Source of the DNA: Peptostreptococcus russellii
Lineage (GTDB): Bacteria; Bacillota; Clostridia; Peptostreptococcales; Peptostreptococcaceae
Reading direction: 5' to 3'
Length of the DNA stretch: 64,000 nucleotides
Assembly (NCBI RefSeq): GCF_003012055.1
Contig: NZ_JYGE01000001.1
Span: 62,001-126,000, forward strand
Shown: positions 55,315 to 63,978 of the stretch, one piece after another
How the letters are laid out: the number at the start of each line of letters is the position of its first letter
How positions within the stretch are numbered: position 1 is the stretch's first letter
Position numbers and translations under genes: made by a program
The notes under the pieces: generated by a model
What the model saw: the letters and a program-made list of their open reading frames with translations, nothing else
Told to the model about the DNA's origin: nothing
Database searches by the model: none

Positions 55315-55873
55315 ATAAATTCTCCTTTATCACTCATTATAAGAAACAAATTTGTTTCTATATATATACTACTATATAAATATACAAAAAGCAAATTAAA
55401 GATAGAAAGAGTCTATAAAGATAGTTCAAGTATCTTATTTTCGTATGAGGGCATATTTCTAGATTGTAGGAAGGTAAAAAATATAAAAATAGATATAAGT
55501 ATCTTGTTTTTCGTGTGAGGGAAGTGCTTTTAGAGATATTTAGCATATAATTAAGAGTCAGAAAAGTATAAGTATATAAAGAATAAATATATATATGTAT
55601 AGATTATAAAAATAATACAGATGTCTTGCTTTGAGCTGACAGTAGTATTTCTAGTTCTTATTTAGTATGTAGAATATCCAAAAAATAAAAAAGATAAAAA
55701 GGTAAATAAAAAATAGTACACCCAACTATTGATATAGCTTAGGTGTACCATTAAAATAAATAAAGTAAACATATATTTATACAGTAACAATCAGCTTGTT
55801 CTGTTAGAATATATTTAGGTTGAATATAGAAGAAACGGCTAAATTTACAAGCTGATTGTACAGTATTTTCAAA
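55315..55873. other. Gap with two hairpins
   Basis: About 560 bases, no gene. The left part has two imperfect copies of a segment with aagtatcttattttcgtatgaggg and aagtatcttgtttttcgtgtgaggg. On the right is a minus-strand terminator (55718-55749, gtacacctaa with ttgggtgtac, then tattttttatt). Nearer the gene is a 13-bp inverted repeat acaatcagcttgt/acaagctgattgt (55788-55800 and 55847-55859), around 46 bases. The terminator serves the saccharopine-dehydrogenase-like gene. Confidence 0.6.
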
Positions 55874-57067
55874 CTAGAACTCATCTATAACTGTCAATTC
55901 TTCATTAACAGCAAATCCAAATCCATCATTACGTATTCTTCTTATAGTTTCTTTTACAAATTCATCGGCATTTTCTATAGCTTCTTCTGGAACCATTATA
56001 CCTGTCTTTGTAACCTTGCCCTTTCCTAACATTTCAGCACCAATTATTAATGGAACAGCAGTAAGTGGAGCCATATTTCCAGCAACTCTACCTATATAGA
56101 CTCTATCCTGTCCATCTTTTTTACCGTGTATTTCTGCTGCAGCACAGGCAGTAACACCCTTAAGAAATTCCTTAAGTTCTTCTTCGCTCATTTCTTTTCT
56201 AGAACTTTTTTGTGCAACTAATACTGCTAAGGCAAAATCTCTAGGTGAGATTGGAGTTCCCTTTATATTTAGTTCCTGCTCAGAAGTTAAGCCAGAAAGA
56301 CCAATTTTTTTGAAACCTTCGTAGGCACTTGTTGGCTCAAGGCTAAATCTAACAGATACATTTTCTATATTAGGAATGTATCTAGGGAAAGTAAATACTT
56401 CTGGATGACCGATTCTAGAAACTTTTCTCACACCATATGGTTTACCAAAGTCAAAGTCCCACTCTCTTAAGAATGATGGTTCATTTTTCTTAACACCATC
56501 TTCTATATAAGGTGCGTTATGTATGCACTCTAACATATGTCCTAGCACAGCTGGTCCACCAGGTTCTTTCTCATCCGTAGCAAAATAGAAAATAGCTTCA
56601 TTGATTGAGTCAAAATATCTTTCATTTGCACTACAAGCTAGCACAGATAAAAATCCTGGGCTTGCACCTAGTCCCATAATCATACTCAATCCTTTTTCTT
56701 TAGCTCTCTTAGGAAGGTCAGATTCAAATATATGATTAAAGGCTTCTATATCATCACAGAAATCTATATAATGTTTTCCGGCCTTGATTGTTGTGTCGAT
56801 TATATCATATGCAAAAAGATGGTATGGTCCAGTACAGTTGGCTACAACATCACAGTCTTTAATCACTTCATATAGAGCATCTTTGTCTGTAACATCTACT
56901 TGAGCAGCACTTACTTTCGGGGAGTTTAACTCAGCAACGACCTTTTTATTTCTTTCTATGTTTCTTGATGATATTACTATTTCATCAAAAATACTTTCAT
57001 GATTTAGCAAATCTCTTATACCATATAGTGCTTGAGATCCCGCACCGCCTAATACAACTAATTTCAT
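55874..57067 (-). CDS. Saccharopine dehydrogenase-like oxidoreductase
   Basis: A 397-residue protein with an N-terminal Rossmann fold (VVLGGAGSQALYGIRDLL, residues 3-20; later CDVVANCTGPYHLF) and the saccharopine-dehydrogenase catalytic fold. GKHYIDFCDD and GLGASPGFLSVLACSA are typical. The substrate is not clear; related proteins include carboxynorspermidine and lysine-pathway enzymes. A monocistronic gene with ATG behind aaggaggt. Confidence 0.85.
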   Translation of the reverse strand: MKLVVLGGAGSQALYGIRDLLNHESIFDEIVISSRNIERNKKVVAELNSPKVSAAQVDVTDKDALYEVIKDCDVVANCTGPYHLFAYDIIDTTIKAGKHYIDFCDDIEAFNHIFESDLPKRAKEKGLSMIMGLGASPGFLSVLACSANERYFDSINEAIFYFATDEKEPGGPAVLGHMLECIHNAPYIEDGVKKNEPSFLREWDFDFGKPYGVRKVSRIGHPEVFTFPRYIPNIENVSVRFSLEPTSAYEGFKKIGLSGLTSEQELNIKGTPISPRDFALAVLVAQKSSRKEMSEEELKEFLKGVTACAAAEIHGKKDGQDRVYIGRVAGNMAPLTAVPLIIGAEMLGKGKVTKTGIMVPEEAIENADEFVKETIRRIRNDGFGFAVNEELTVIDEF

Positions 57068-57571
57068 AGAATAACCTCCTTAAAATTAATATAGCTATAA
57101 ATCAGAAAACATTATATCAGTGTGATTCAGTAAACATCAAAAAACTATAAGCTTAGCAAATAACACATAATTAATAGAAGCTTAGCAAATAGTATATAGT
57201 CAAAAATTTTGATATTATTGATAAAATGTTTATCTAATTCATAAAAAATAATAGACAATATTACATAAATAATAATTAGTTAGTAATATTACTTCTTTCA
57301 CTAATTATATCACTAAAACATTCAAATATCCATAGAATTGTCAAAAAATAAAGAATAATTAAACAATAAAAAAGAATTTGTCTGAATAAACAAAGGGTTA
57401 TATTTTACAAAAAACCTATGTAAAAAAGAAAATTTAAAAAATATATAGAAATTTCTGATATATTTGATATAATATTTTCTATATGCTTTTTTAGAGTTGA
57501 AAAAAATGAAAAATATATTAAGGCTAGTAATTTTAATAGTTTATAAAATTAAATATATGGGAGGTAGAAAA
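57068..57571. other. Divergent AT-rich gap
   Basis: About 500 bases between divergent oxidoreductase genes. Very AT-rich, with a short repeat of aagcttagcaaata (57147-57160 and 57178-57190). No gene or clear hairpin is seen. The SDR promoter is probably near 57450-57480 (TATAATAT at 57468). Confidence 0.55.
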
Positions 57572-58372
57572 ATGGGATTTTTAAAAGGTAAAACAGCTAT
57601 AATAACAGGTGGCGGAAGGTCAGTTTTAAAAGATGGTAGAAGTGGTTCTATTGGATATGGAATAGCAACTGCATATGCAAAAGAAGGAGCAAATATAGTT
57701 ATTACAGGAAGAAATATTCAAAAGCTTGAAGATGCAAAAAAAGAGTTAGAAAGTCTATATGGAATAGAAGTTTTGTTTATACAAGCAGATGTGAGTGCTG
57801 GTGCAGACAATGAAGCTGTAGTAAATGAAGTAGTTTCAAAGACTATTGAAAAATTTTCTTCTATAGATGTGTTGATAAATGTGGCTCAGGCATCAGCTTC
57901 TGGTGTTACAATAGAAAATCATAGCTTAGAACAATTTGATTTAGCTATGTATTCAGGTTTATATGCTACTTTCCATTATATGAAGGCGTGCTATCCTTAT
58001 TTGGCAAAGTCTAAAGGATCAGTAATAAACTTTGCATCAGGTGCAGGATTATTTGGGAACTATGGTCAGGGATCATATGCTGCTGCAAAAGAAGGTATTA
58101 GAGGACTTAGTCGTGTAGCAGCTACAGAATGGGCAAAAGATGGAGTAAATGTAAATGTAATTTGTCCTTTGGCTTGGACATCAAAGCTAGAAGAGTTTAA
58201 AGAAAAATATCCTGAAGCTTATGAAGAAAACGTTAAAACTCCACCAGTTGGATATTTTGGCGACCCTGAAAAACATATTGCTAGAGTGTGTGTTCAACTT
58301 GCATCACCAGATTTTAAATATATGAGTGGTGAAACACTGACATTGGAAGGTGCATTAGGACAAAGACCTTAG
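57572..58372 (+). CDS. Short-chain dehydrogenase/reductase
   Basis: A 266-residue NAD(P)-dependent SDR from ATG 57572, behind gggaggtag; the longer open frame has no family match. It has a glycine motif TGGGRS (with an insertion before GSIGYGIA), the catalytic Ser in NFASGAGLFG, and YxxxK in YAAAKEGIRG. The insertion after the first glycine motif is slightly unusual. Close relatives act on steroids, bile acids or fatty-acid intermediates, but the substrate here is open. Confidence 0.9.
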   Translation: MGFLKGKTAIITGGGRSVLKDGRSGSIGYGIATAYAKEGANIVITGRNIQKLEDAKKELESLYGIEVLFIQADVSAGADNEAVVNEVVSKTIEKFSSIDVLINVAQASASGVTIENHSLEQFDLAMYSGLYATFHYMKACYPYLAKSKGSVINFASGAGLFGNYGQGSYAAAKEGIRGLSRVAATEWAKDGVNVNVICPLAWTSKLEEFKEKYPEAYEENVKTPPVGYFGDPEKHIARVCVQLASPDFKYMSGETLTLEGALGQRP

Positions 58373-58467
58373 AATAAGAGGAATTATATTTTTTGCATGA
58401 ATTGAATTATTAATCAAGTATAGATGATATAATACTAATATTAAGCAGAAAATATAGGAGGTCGAAT

Positions 58468-59964
58468 ATGAAAAAAATATTATCTAGTTTAGTGTGTTCG
58501 GCGATTTTATTGTCGCTAGGAGCTGTATCAAATGCAGCAGATATAGATGTTCAGAGAATTTCAGGTGTTAGCAGATATTCAACACCAGTAGAGATAAGCA
58601 AAACATATTTTGAAACAGCCCCAATAGTTGTTTTGGCAAGTGGGGAAGGTTATGCAGATGCTTTGGTAGGTGGATCGTTGGTTTCACAAGAACAAATACC
58701 GATGTTGCTTACAAGAGCGGCTAGTTTACCTAAAGAAACAAAAGAAGAATTAATTAGATTGAAAACAAAAAAAGTCTATATACTGGGTGGAATAAATACA
58801 GTTTCTAAAAATATTGAAACTTCATTAAAATCTATGAATATAGAAGTAAAAAGATTAGCAGGTAAAAACAGAATGGATACAGCAGGAGAAATAGCCCGCG
58901 AAAGATATCTTATAAATGCAAATGGGAAAGATGTACCGATGGGAGATTCTTATGTTGGTATAAATGCATATAATTATGCGGATGCTCTAGTTGCTGGATC
59001 TTTGATAGGTCAGATAAGAGGAGAAGTGCTATCTTACATATATCCATATAGTTCATCTAATCCTATGCCATACTATTTGGTGTTTGGAGGTAAGGCTTCA
59101 ATACCAAGTTTTGATGAATATACTCAAAGAATAGCAGGTAAAAATAGATTTGAAACAGCAGTAGAGGCTGCAAAAAACTTCAAGACTCTTACGGGAAAAG
59201 ATTTAAAGACTGTAATTTTGGTAGATGGAACTAACTATCCTGATGCTTTGGCGGCATCAACTGTGGCGGGAAAAGAATCTGCTGCAATAGTAACCACTTC
59301 ACCAGAAAATCTATATAAAGAAAGTAAAAAATTTATAAGAAACAATGATATAGAAAAAGTAATAATAATAGGTGGAGAAAAGTCAGTTTCAAAATCAGTT
59401 GAATCGGAAATTAATGACTCTGAAGATGTATCCTCATCAACATTAGGTGGTTGGAAGGTAGAAAATAATAATAAGTATTATTATAGAAATGGTGTAAAAT
59501 TAACTGGATGGCAGATTATAGAAGGAAGTAAATATTATTTCAACTCAAGCGGTGTTATGCAGACAGGATGGCACTTTGAAGATTATAATTCAAGCAAATA
59601 CGGCAGAGTAAGTAATGCTAGATATCATTTGATGCCAGATGGAAGATTGGCTGAAACGGGAAGTGAATTTGATGGTTGGATTACAACAAAGGATGGTGTA
59701 TCTGAGATACTAAGTTCTAAGGCAAGGGAAAATATTCTAAATAAAGTATCGAAAGATAGCCCTCAAGTCTTTCAAGAAATAAATAATAATACTATGATCT
59801 TATTTAGAGATAGCCAGATTAGTGGAGTATATGATATTTACCACATATCAAAGATAGAAGATTACTGGTCTGTACCATATGAAAATGGAATAAGAGAAGG
59901 ATCAAACGAAATACTTGCTACATACAGCATAAATAGATATACAGGTGATGTAGCAAAGAAGTAA
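58468..59964 (+). CDS. CWB2 cell-wall protein with C-terminal wall-binding repeats
   Basis: A 498-residue secreted protein. A signal peptide (residues 1-23, cut near SNAAD) is followed by three CWB2 repeats (about 30-115, 118-210, 215-320), with motifs RISGVSRYSTPVEIS, RLAGKNRMDTAGEIA and RIAGKNRFETAVEAA. These bind anionic wall polymers as in Clostridioides surface proteins. Then come two choline/glucan-binding-type repeats (GWKVENNNKYYYRNGVKLTG, GWQIIEGSKYYFNSSGVMQT) and a unique C-terminal part of about 110 residues. ATG follows aggaggtcg. Confidence 0.92.
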   Translation: MKKILSSLVCSAILLSLGAVSNAADIDVQRISGVSRYSTPVEISKTYFETAPIVVLASGEGYADALVGGSLVSQEQIPMLLTRAASLPKETKEELIRLKTKKVYILGGINTVSKNIETSLKSMNIEVKRLAGKNRMDTAGEIARERYLINANGKDVPMGDSYVGINAYNYADALVAGSLIGQIRGEVLSYIYPYSSSNPMPYYLVFGGKASIPSFDEYTQRIAGKNRFETAVEAAKNFKTLTGKDLKTVILVDGTNYPDALAASTVAGKESAAIVTTSPENLYKESKKFIRNNDIEKVIIIGGEKSVSKSVESEINDSEDVSSSTLGGWKVENNNKYYYRNGVKLTGWQIIEGSKYYFNSSGVMQTGWHFEDYNSSKYGRVSNARYHLMPDGRLAETGSEFDGWITTKDGVSEILSSKARENILNKVSKDSPQVFQEINNNTMILFRDSQISGVYDIYHISKIEDYWSVPYENGIREGSNEILATYSINRYTGDVAKK

Positions 59965-60120
59965 AAAGATCAACTATTAAAAATTAAAGACCAAATAATA
60001 AAAAACAAGTTAAATAGAATTTAAAAGTAAGTGAGTCAGTAAAATAAAAATAAGTAAAGAGCTAAAGAAAAAATAAAAAAATAAGTAAGTAGAAATTTAA
60101 AAATGATTAAAAAAAGTAAA

Positions 60121-60155
60121 AAAAAGAATATAGGAGCTCCTATATTCTTTTTTTT
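60121..60155. terminator. Bidirectional terminator
   Basis: The arms aaagaatataggag and ctcctatattcttt are a perfect inverted repeat, followed by T8. It lies between the CWB2 gene and the marR promoter. Confidence 0.88.
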
Positions 60156-60180
60156 ATTAGATTTTATTTTTTCATGATAC

Positions 60181-60243
60181 TTGACAGGTCATCTATGACG
60201 TGTTATACTATGAGTAGTCAATAGTTGACGAGTCAATTGTTGA
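60181..60243 (+). promoter_or_regulatory. marR promoter with two operators
   Basis: TTGACA (60181-60186), a 17-base spacer and TATACT (60204-60209) form a near-perfect sigma-A promoter. Right after it are two dyads, TCAATAGTTGA (60218-60228) and TCAATTGTTGA (60233-60243). They overlap the start of transcription, as expected for MarR autorepression. Confidence 0.82.
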
Positions 60244-60320
60244 TGTTTCATTTTTTGTCACATTATAAAGTGTAGATATTTTGTGATAAAATTTAAAAAA
60301 GTGATTTTATTGGGGGAACG

Positions 60321-60740
60321 ATGGAACTAAGAGAGTTTAGTAGTTTACTGCATCGAGTCAAAAATCTAGAAAACAGATTAAGCAAGAATTTTGAAAAAAA
60401 TACGGGCTTTAGTTTAACTAGATATGAGATGATGATGTTTTTAAAGGAACATAATTCCTGTTTGCAAGTAGATATACAGAGCTACTTAAAAATAGACCAA
60501 GCTGCTATTACGAGGCATCTAAAAATATTAGAGAAAAAAGGACTTGTTACTAGAGTTCGAAATGCCAAGAACAATAGAGAAATTTTCGTTTCACTGACAG
60601 ACGCGGCTAGAAAGGAACTGGCAAATTGTCAGTTGAGCAGCGAGGAGAATAATGAGTTTATAAGATTAACGATAGCTAGGCAAGACTTAGAAGAACTAGA
60701 GGATGTTCTTGATAGAATAGAAGAAATTCTTGATAAATAA
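60321..60740 (+). CDS. MarR-family regulator
   Basis: A 139-residue winged-helix regulator (LKEHNSCLQVDIQSYLKIDQ, AAITRHLKILEKKGLVTRVR, then NNREIFVSLTDAARKEL). ATG follows gggggaacg. The dyads at its own promoter recur in front of the nitroreductase gene downstream, so both are probably under its control. The inducer is unknown; the nitroreductase link suggests electrophiles or quinone- or nitro-compounds. Confidence 0.9.
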   Translation: MELREFSSLLHRVKNLENRLSKNFEKNTGFSLTRYEMMMFLKEHNSCLQVDIQSYLKIDQAAITRHLKILEKKGLVTRVRNAKNNREIFVSLTDAARKELANCQLSSEENNEFIRLTIARQDLEELEDVLDRIEEILDK

Positions 60741-60873
60741 TATAAATTATTTATCTTTAAATTTATAAAAATTGCACTAAAGACTGAACAGATTTGAAAA
60801 AATTGTATTATTTTAGAAGCATTTAAACGCAGGCAGGAAAATAAGTGTTTAAATATTAAGAGGCTATATAAGC

Positions 60874-60911
60874 GCTCAATAATTGAGCTATATAGTTGGT
60901 CAAAGTATAAA
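60874..60911 (+). promoter_or_regulatory. Nitroreductase promoter with MarR-type operator
   Basis: The dyad gctcaataattgagc (60874-60888) contains TCAATAATTGA, which matches the two marR operators. It overlaps TTGAGC (60883-60888), which is followed after 17 bases by TATAAA (60906-60911). Binding there would block the promoter. Confidence 0.7.
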
Positions 60912-60960
60912 TACTATCCTACCTGTATAAGATGTAGAATGTTTATATGGAGGAAATATA

Positions 60961-61590
60961 ATGTTAGTAAATAATGATTTCTCAGATATTGTATTTAATA
61001 GAAGATCAGTAAAAGTATTTGATGAAAATTATAAAATCAGTAATGACGAAATGTTAGAAATGATAGAAGAGGCAACTAAAGCACCTTCTTCAGTAAATAT
61101 GCAACCTTGGAGATTTATGGTAGTGCAGTCTCAAGAGGGAAAAGATAAGTTACGTCCATTGATAAGGTTCAATGTCAGACAAAATGATACATCATCAGCG
61201 ATGGTGATTATATTTGGAGATATGAAGTGTTATGAAAAGGGCGAAGAAATTTATGGAAGAGCAGTTCAAGAGGGCCTGATGCCAAAAGAAATTAAAGATC
61301 AGGCTATGGGGTTATTTATGCCAGCATACAAATCCTACTCCAGAGAAAAAATGAACGATGTCGTTAAGATAGATGGTAGTTTAGCAGCAATGCAGTTTAT
61401 GCTTGTAGCAAGAGCACATGGATATGAAACAAATCCTATAGGTGGATTTGAGGAAGATCAATTAGCAGAAGCATTCGGTCTAGACAGTGAGCATTATGTT
61501 CCTGTGCTAATCATTGCGATTGGTAAGGGAGAGTACGAAACTCACGGTTCCGTAAGATTGAACCCAAAAGAAATCACAACTTTTAAATAA
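60961..61590 (+). CDS. Nitroreductase family protein
   Basis: A 209-residue FMN-dependent NAD(P)H nitroreductase. The family opening is FNRRSVKVFDENYKISNDEM, then KAPSSVNMQPWRFMVV, the later ARAHGYETNPIGGFEE and VLIIAIGKG near the end. It probably reduces nitro-compounds or quinones. The tandem MarR gene and shared dyads indicate an inducible detoxification unit. ATG follows atggaggaa. Confidence 0.92.
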   Translation: MLVNNDFSDIVFNRRSVKVFDENYKISNDEMLEMIEEATKAPSSVNMQPWRFMVVQSQEGKDKLRPLIRFNVRQNDTSSAMVIIFGDMKCYEKGEEIYGRAVQEGLMPKEIKDQAMGLFMPAYKSYSREKMNDVVKIDGSLAAMQFMLVARAHGYETNPIGGFEEDQLAEAFGLDSEHYVPVLIIAIGKGEYETHGSVRLNPKEITTFK

Positions 61591-61613
61591 AAAATTAAAA
61601 GATAGACCATATA

Positions 61614-61651
61614 AAGGCTGTTTCTTATGTAAAAACTAAGAACAGTCTTAT
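61614..61651 (+). terminator. Terminator after the nitroreductase gene
   Basis: The arms aaggctgtttctta and taagaacagtctt pair with one mismatch, followed by attttgtttt. Located 24 bases after the stop. Confidence 0.78.
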
Positions 61652-61884
61652 TTTGTTTTCAATTAAATATAAAGAAAGTTAGAAGGTAAAATATAAAAAA
61701 TAATTGTAGGTGCAGGTAATAGCAAAAGTAGTAATAAAAGATAGCTATGATAAAAAACAAGAGTAATAGCAAATAGATAGAATTAGTAACTATAAAATAA
61801 AAAGCAGTAATAACACAATCAGTAAAAACATTAGATATAATAAAAAATAAATCAAATAGCAAATAAATCAAATAGCAAATAAAA

Positions 61885-61910
61885 AAGGTGCTAGTATATA
61901 CTAACACCTT
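61885..61910 (-). terminator. Terminator of the ECF S-component gene
   Basis: The arms aaggtgctag and ctaacacctt pair around tatata, with T6 on the minus strand. It is 20 bases after the stop. The 230-base stretch to the left holds only low-complexity DNA with a direct repeat aaatcaaatagcaaat. Confidence 0.8.
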
Positions 61911-61929
61911 ATTATAATCATATATAAAT

Positions 61930-62511
61930 TTACTTTTTAATAACAGTTACCACTGAGGATACAATGACACCAGCCAAAATAGCTTCTGGCAATCCATTTG
62001 TAACTGCGATGGCAGTGATAATCTTAGCAGGAGAACCAATCTGTCCTATAGCTTCAACATATCTTTGTCCATATATCAAATAAATTAATCCTAGTACGCC
62101 GACAGTATTAATTAAAGAAGCTAAAAAACCAGTTATCATGGCAGATATTTTTTTATTCTTACTTGATTTGAAAATACCTGTGAAAATATAATATGAAGCA
62201 AATCCCATAACAACTCTTGGTAATACTGAAATAATTGGATTCATCATTAAAAATGAAGTAACCGTTGGCATTGTAAAGGCTCTGATTAGGCTTGTCAATC
62301 CGAATATCAGGCCAATGGCAAGACCTACTATAGGTCCTTCAATAACTGCACCGATTATTACCGGTATATGCATAATAGTTGCATTAACTGGACCAATCGG
62401 TATAAAACCTAATGGGGTGATAGAAAGCATTATACAAATGCCTGATAGCACACCAATAACTACTAATCTTCTTACATCCAACCTTTTTTTTGTGTAAACA
62501 TCACTATTCAT
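61930..62511 (-). CDS. ECF transporter substrate-binding (S) component
   Basis: A 193-residue membrane protein with about six helices, for vitamin uptake with a separate energising module (EcfA/EcfT not in this window). It resembles pantothenate/folate-type S components (GFIPIGPVNATIMHIPVIIGAVIEGPIVG). The substrate is not certain. ATG follows acggaggttt. The leader upstream may hold regulatory structure. Confidence 0.88.
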   Translation of the reverse strand: MNSDVYTKKRLDVRRLVVIGVLSGICIMLSITPLGFIPIGPVNATIMHIPVIIGAVIEGPIVGLAIGLIFGLTSLIRAFTMPTVTSFLMMNPIISVLPRVVMGFASYYIFTGIFKSSKNKKISAMITGFLASLINTVGVLGLIYLIYGQRYVEAIGQIGSPAKIITAIAVTNGLPEAILAGVIVSSVVTVIKK

Positions 62512-62642
62512 AAGAAACCTCCGTTCCAGCTCATAAAAGATGCCGGACTTAACCTATTAAAATTATTTGCCTATTGGTCATATTCAACTGATATATGCCA
62601 TTAAACATACTAATTTTAACAAAAAAAGTCTATAAATGTCAA
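62512..62642 (-). promoter_or_regulatory. Promoter and possible structured leader of the ECF gene
   Basis: On the minus strand, TTGACA (62637-62642) and TAAAAT (62613-62618) are 18 bases apart. The roughly 95-base leader contains a short hairpin (catat/atatg), then ccggc/gctgg (62526-62546) just before the ribosome site acggagg. It might be a riboswitch for the transported vitamin, but no known class was recognised. Confidence 0.5.
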
Positions 62643-62925
62643 TCACTTTATAAAAGGGACTTATTTCAAAAATAATGTAAAACTTTAATTGTTAAAAAAT
62701 AGATATAGTTTTTTCTTATTTAGATATATTAATTGATATAAAACAAGAAAAAAAGTATTTTATAATAGAAAAACAAAAAATAAAAATAAAGCTATATTTA
62801 ATTGAATTTTCAAAAAAACAAGAAGGAATTCTATAGATTTAGCTTTAAAGAATCATAAAATTAATGATAGAAAGTAAGATATATGATAAACTTATTAGTA
62901 ATTAAAATGTTTGGTGGTGACCATA
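62643..62925. other. Divergent gap before the CPBP gene
   Basis: About 280 bases, AT-rich, no gene seen. It should contain the promoter of the CPBP gene; a TATAAT-like box (tataat) is at about 62760. Confidence 0.5.
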
Positions 62926-63846
62926 ATGATAGATAATTATGTGATTGATAGAAAAAAAGATATGTCACATTTAGCTAGAGCACTTATTGCTCAAGGTTTG
63001 ATTTTTAATATTGTAGGATTTTTAATTTCAGACTTTATTAAAGATCAGGGAATATCAATAATATTTACAGCCATTTTAGGAATTTTGCCACTTTATTTGT
63101 ATGCAGGAAGAGATAACTTTAATGTATATATAAAATCTGAAAGAAAAAAGTTTAATATAGTAGATATTTTGATATTATTTAGTATTATGATGCTTTTAAA
63201 TACGCTATTTTCACAGATTTTTGATTATATAGAAGTATTTTTGAATTTATTTGGTTTAAGTGCTGTTTCAGAAGCTAATTCAGGTGAGGCATCTGCAACT
63301 GTGTCTATGATTGTATATGGAATAGTCATAGCACCAATTGTAGAGGAAATCATATACAGGGGCGTTCTTATGAGAAGTCTTGAAAAGTATGGTTCTTACT
63401 CGGCAATTATTATATCGAGTATTTTATTTGGGACAATGCATCAGGATATACTACAATCGCCTGTCACTATGTTTGTAGGAGTAATTCTAGCGTATGCAGC
63501 CTATAAATACTCAATTAAACTTTCAATAATACTGCATATATTAAATAATTTAATAGTGGAAATGTCTGCTCAGCTTAGTGGCTCAAAACTATTGTTGGTA
63601 TATATATTTAATATATCTGTAAATATATTAATATCTTTTATATTTGTTGTATTTATATTTAAAAATAGGCAAAAGATAAAAGAAAAGTTGATTGATTTGA
63701 AGAAGTTATACTTGAGGATTAAAGAAAGAAATAAAGAATTTAAAATTAAAGGAAGTATAAGGACATTTTTCAGAACTAAATCAGTAATTGTACTTTTAAT
63801 ACTTGACTTTATTGTTATGTTTGCGGGTATTGTGCCAATGAAGTAA
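62926..63846 (+). CDS. CPBP family intramembrane metalloprotease
   Basis: A 306-residue CAAX-type protease of the membrane. ATG 62926 is preferred over the upstream TTG (62911). About eight helices are present, with the active-site motifs VEEIIYRGVLMRSL (EExxxR), FGTMHQDILQS (FxxxH) and HILNNLIVEM (HxxxN). Relatives act in bacteriocin self-immunity and in protein maturation. A basic tail follows (KERNKEFKIKG), then a last membrane helix. Confidence 0.9.
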   Translation: MIDNYVIDRKKDMSHLARALIAQGLIFNIVGFLISDFIKDQGISIIFTAILGILPLYLYAGRDNFNVYIKSERKKFNIVDILILFSIMMLLNTLFSQIFDYIEVFLNLFGLSAVSEANSGEASATVSMIVYGIVIAPIVEEIIYRGVLMRSLEKYGSYSAIIISSILFGTMHQDILQSPVTMFVGVILAYAAYKYSIKLSIILHILNNLIVEMSAQLSGSKLLLVYIFNISVNILISFIFVVFIFKNRQKIKEKLIDLKKLYLRIKERNKEFKIKGSIRTFFRTKSVIVLLILDFIVMFAGIVPMK

Positions 63847-63978
63847 TCTGAGTAAACTCGTTAAAATACTATTAATAGTTCACTTTTTTGTTTTTTTTTG
63901 GTAAAATAGAGCAAGCAAACGTATTCGCGCGCCGGTGAATATTGCTAAAATTAAATATTTATAAGCGAGGTGTAAGTT

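Noticed and set aside
63930-63960. The GC spot cgcgcgccggtg as a replication or partition site
   Set aside because: Too short, single copy, and no supporting context. Left as a note on the last gap.
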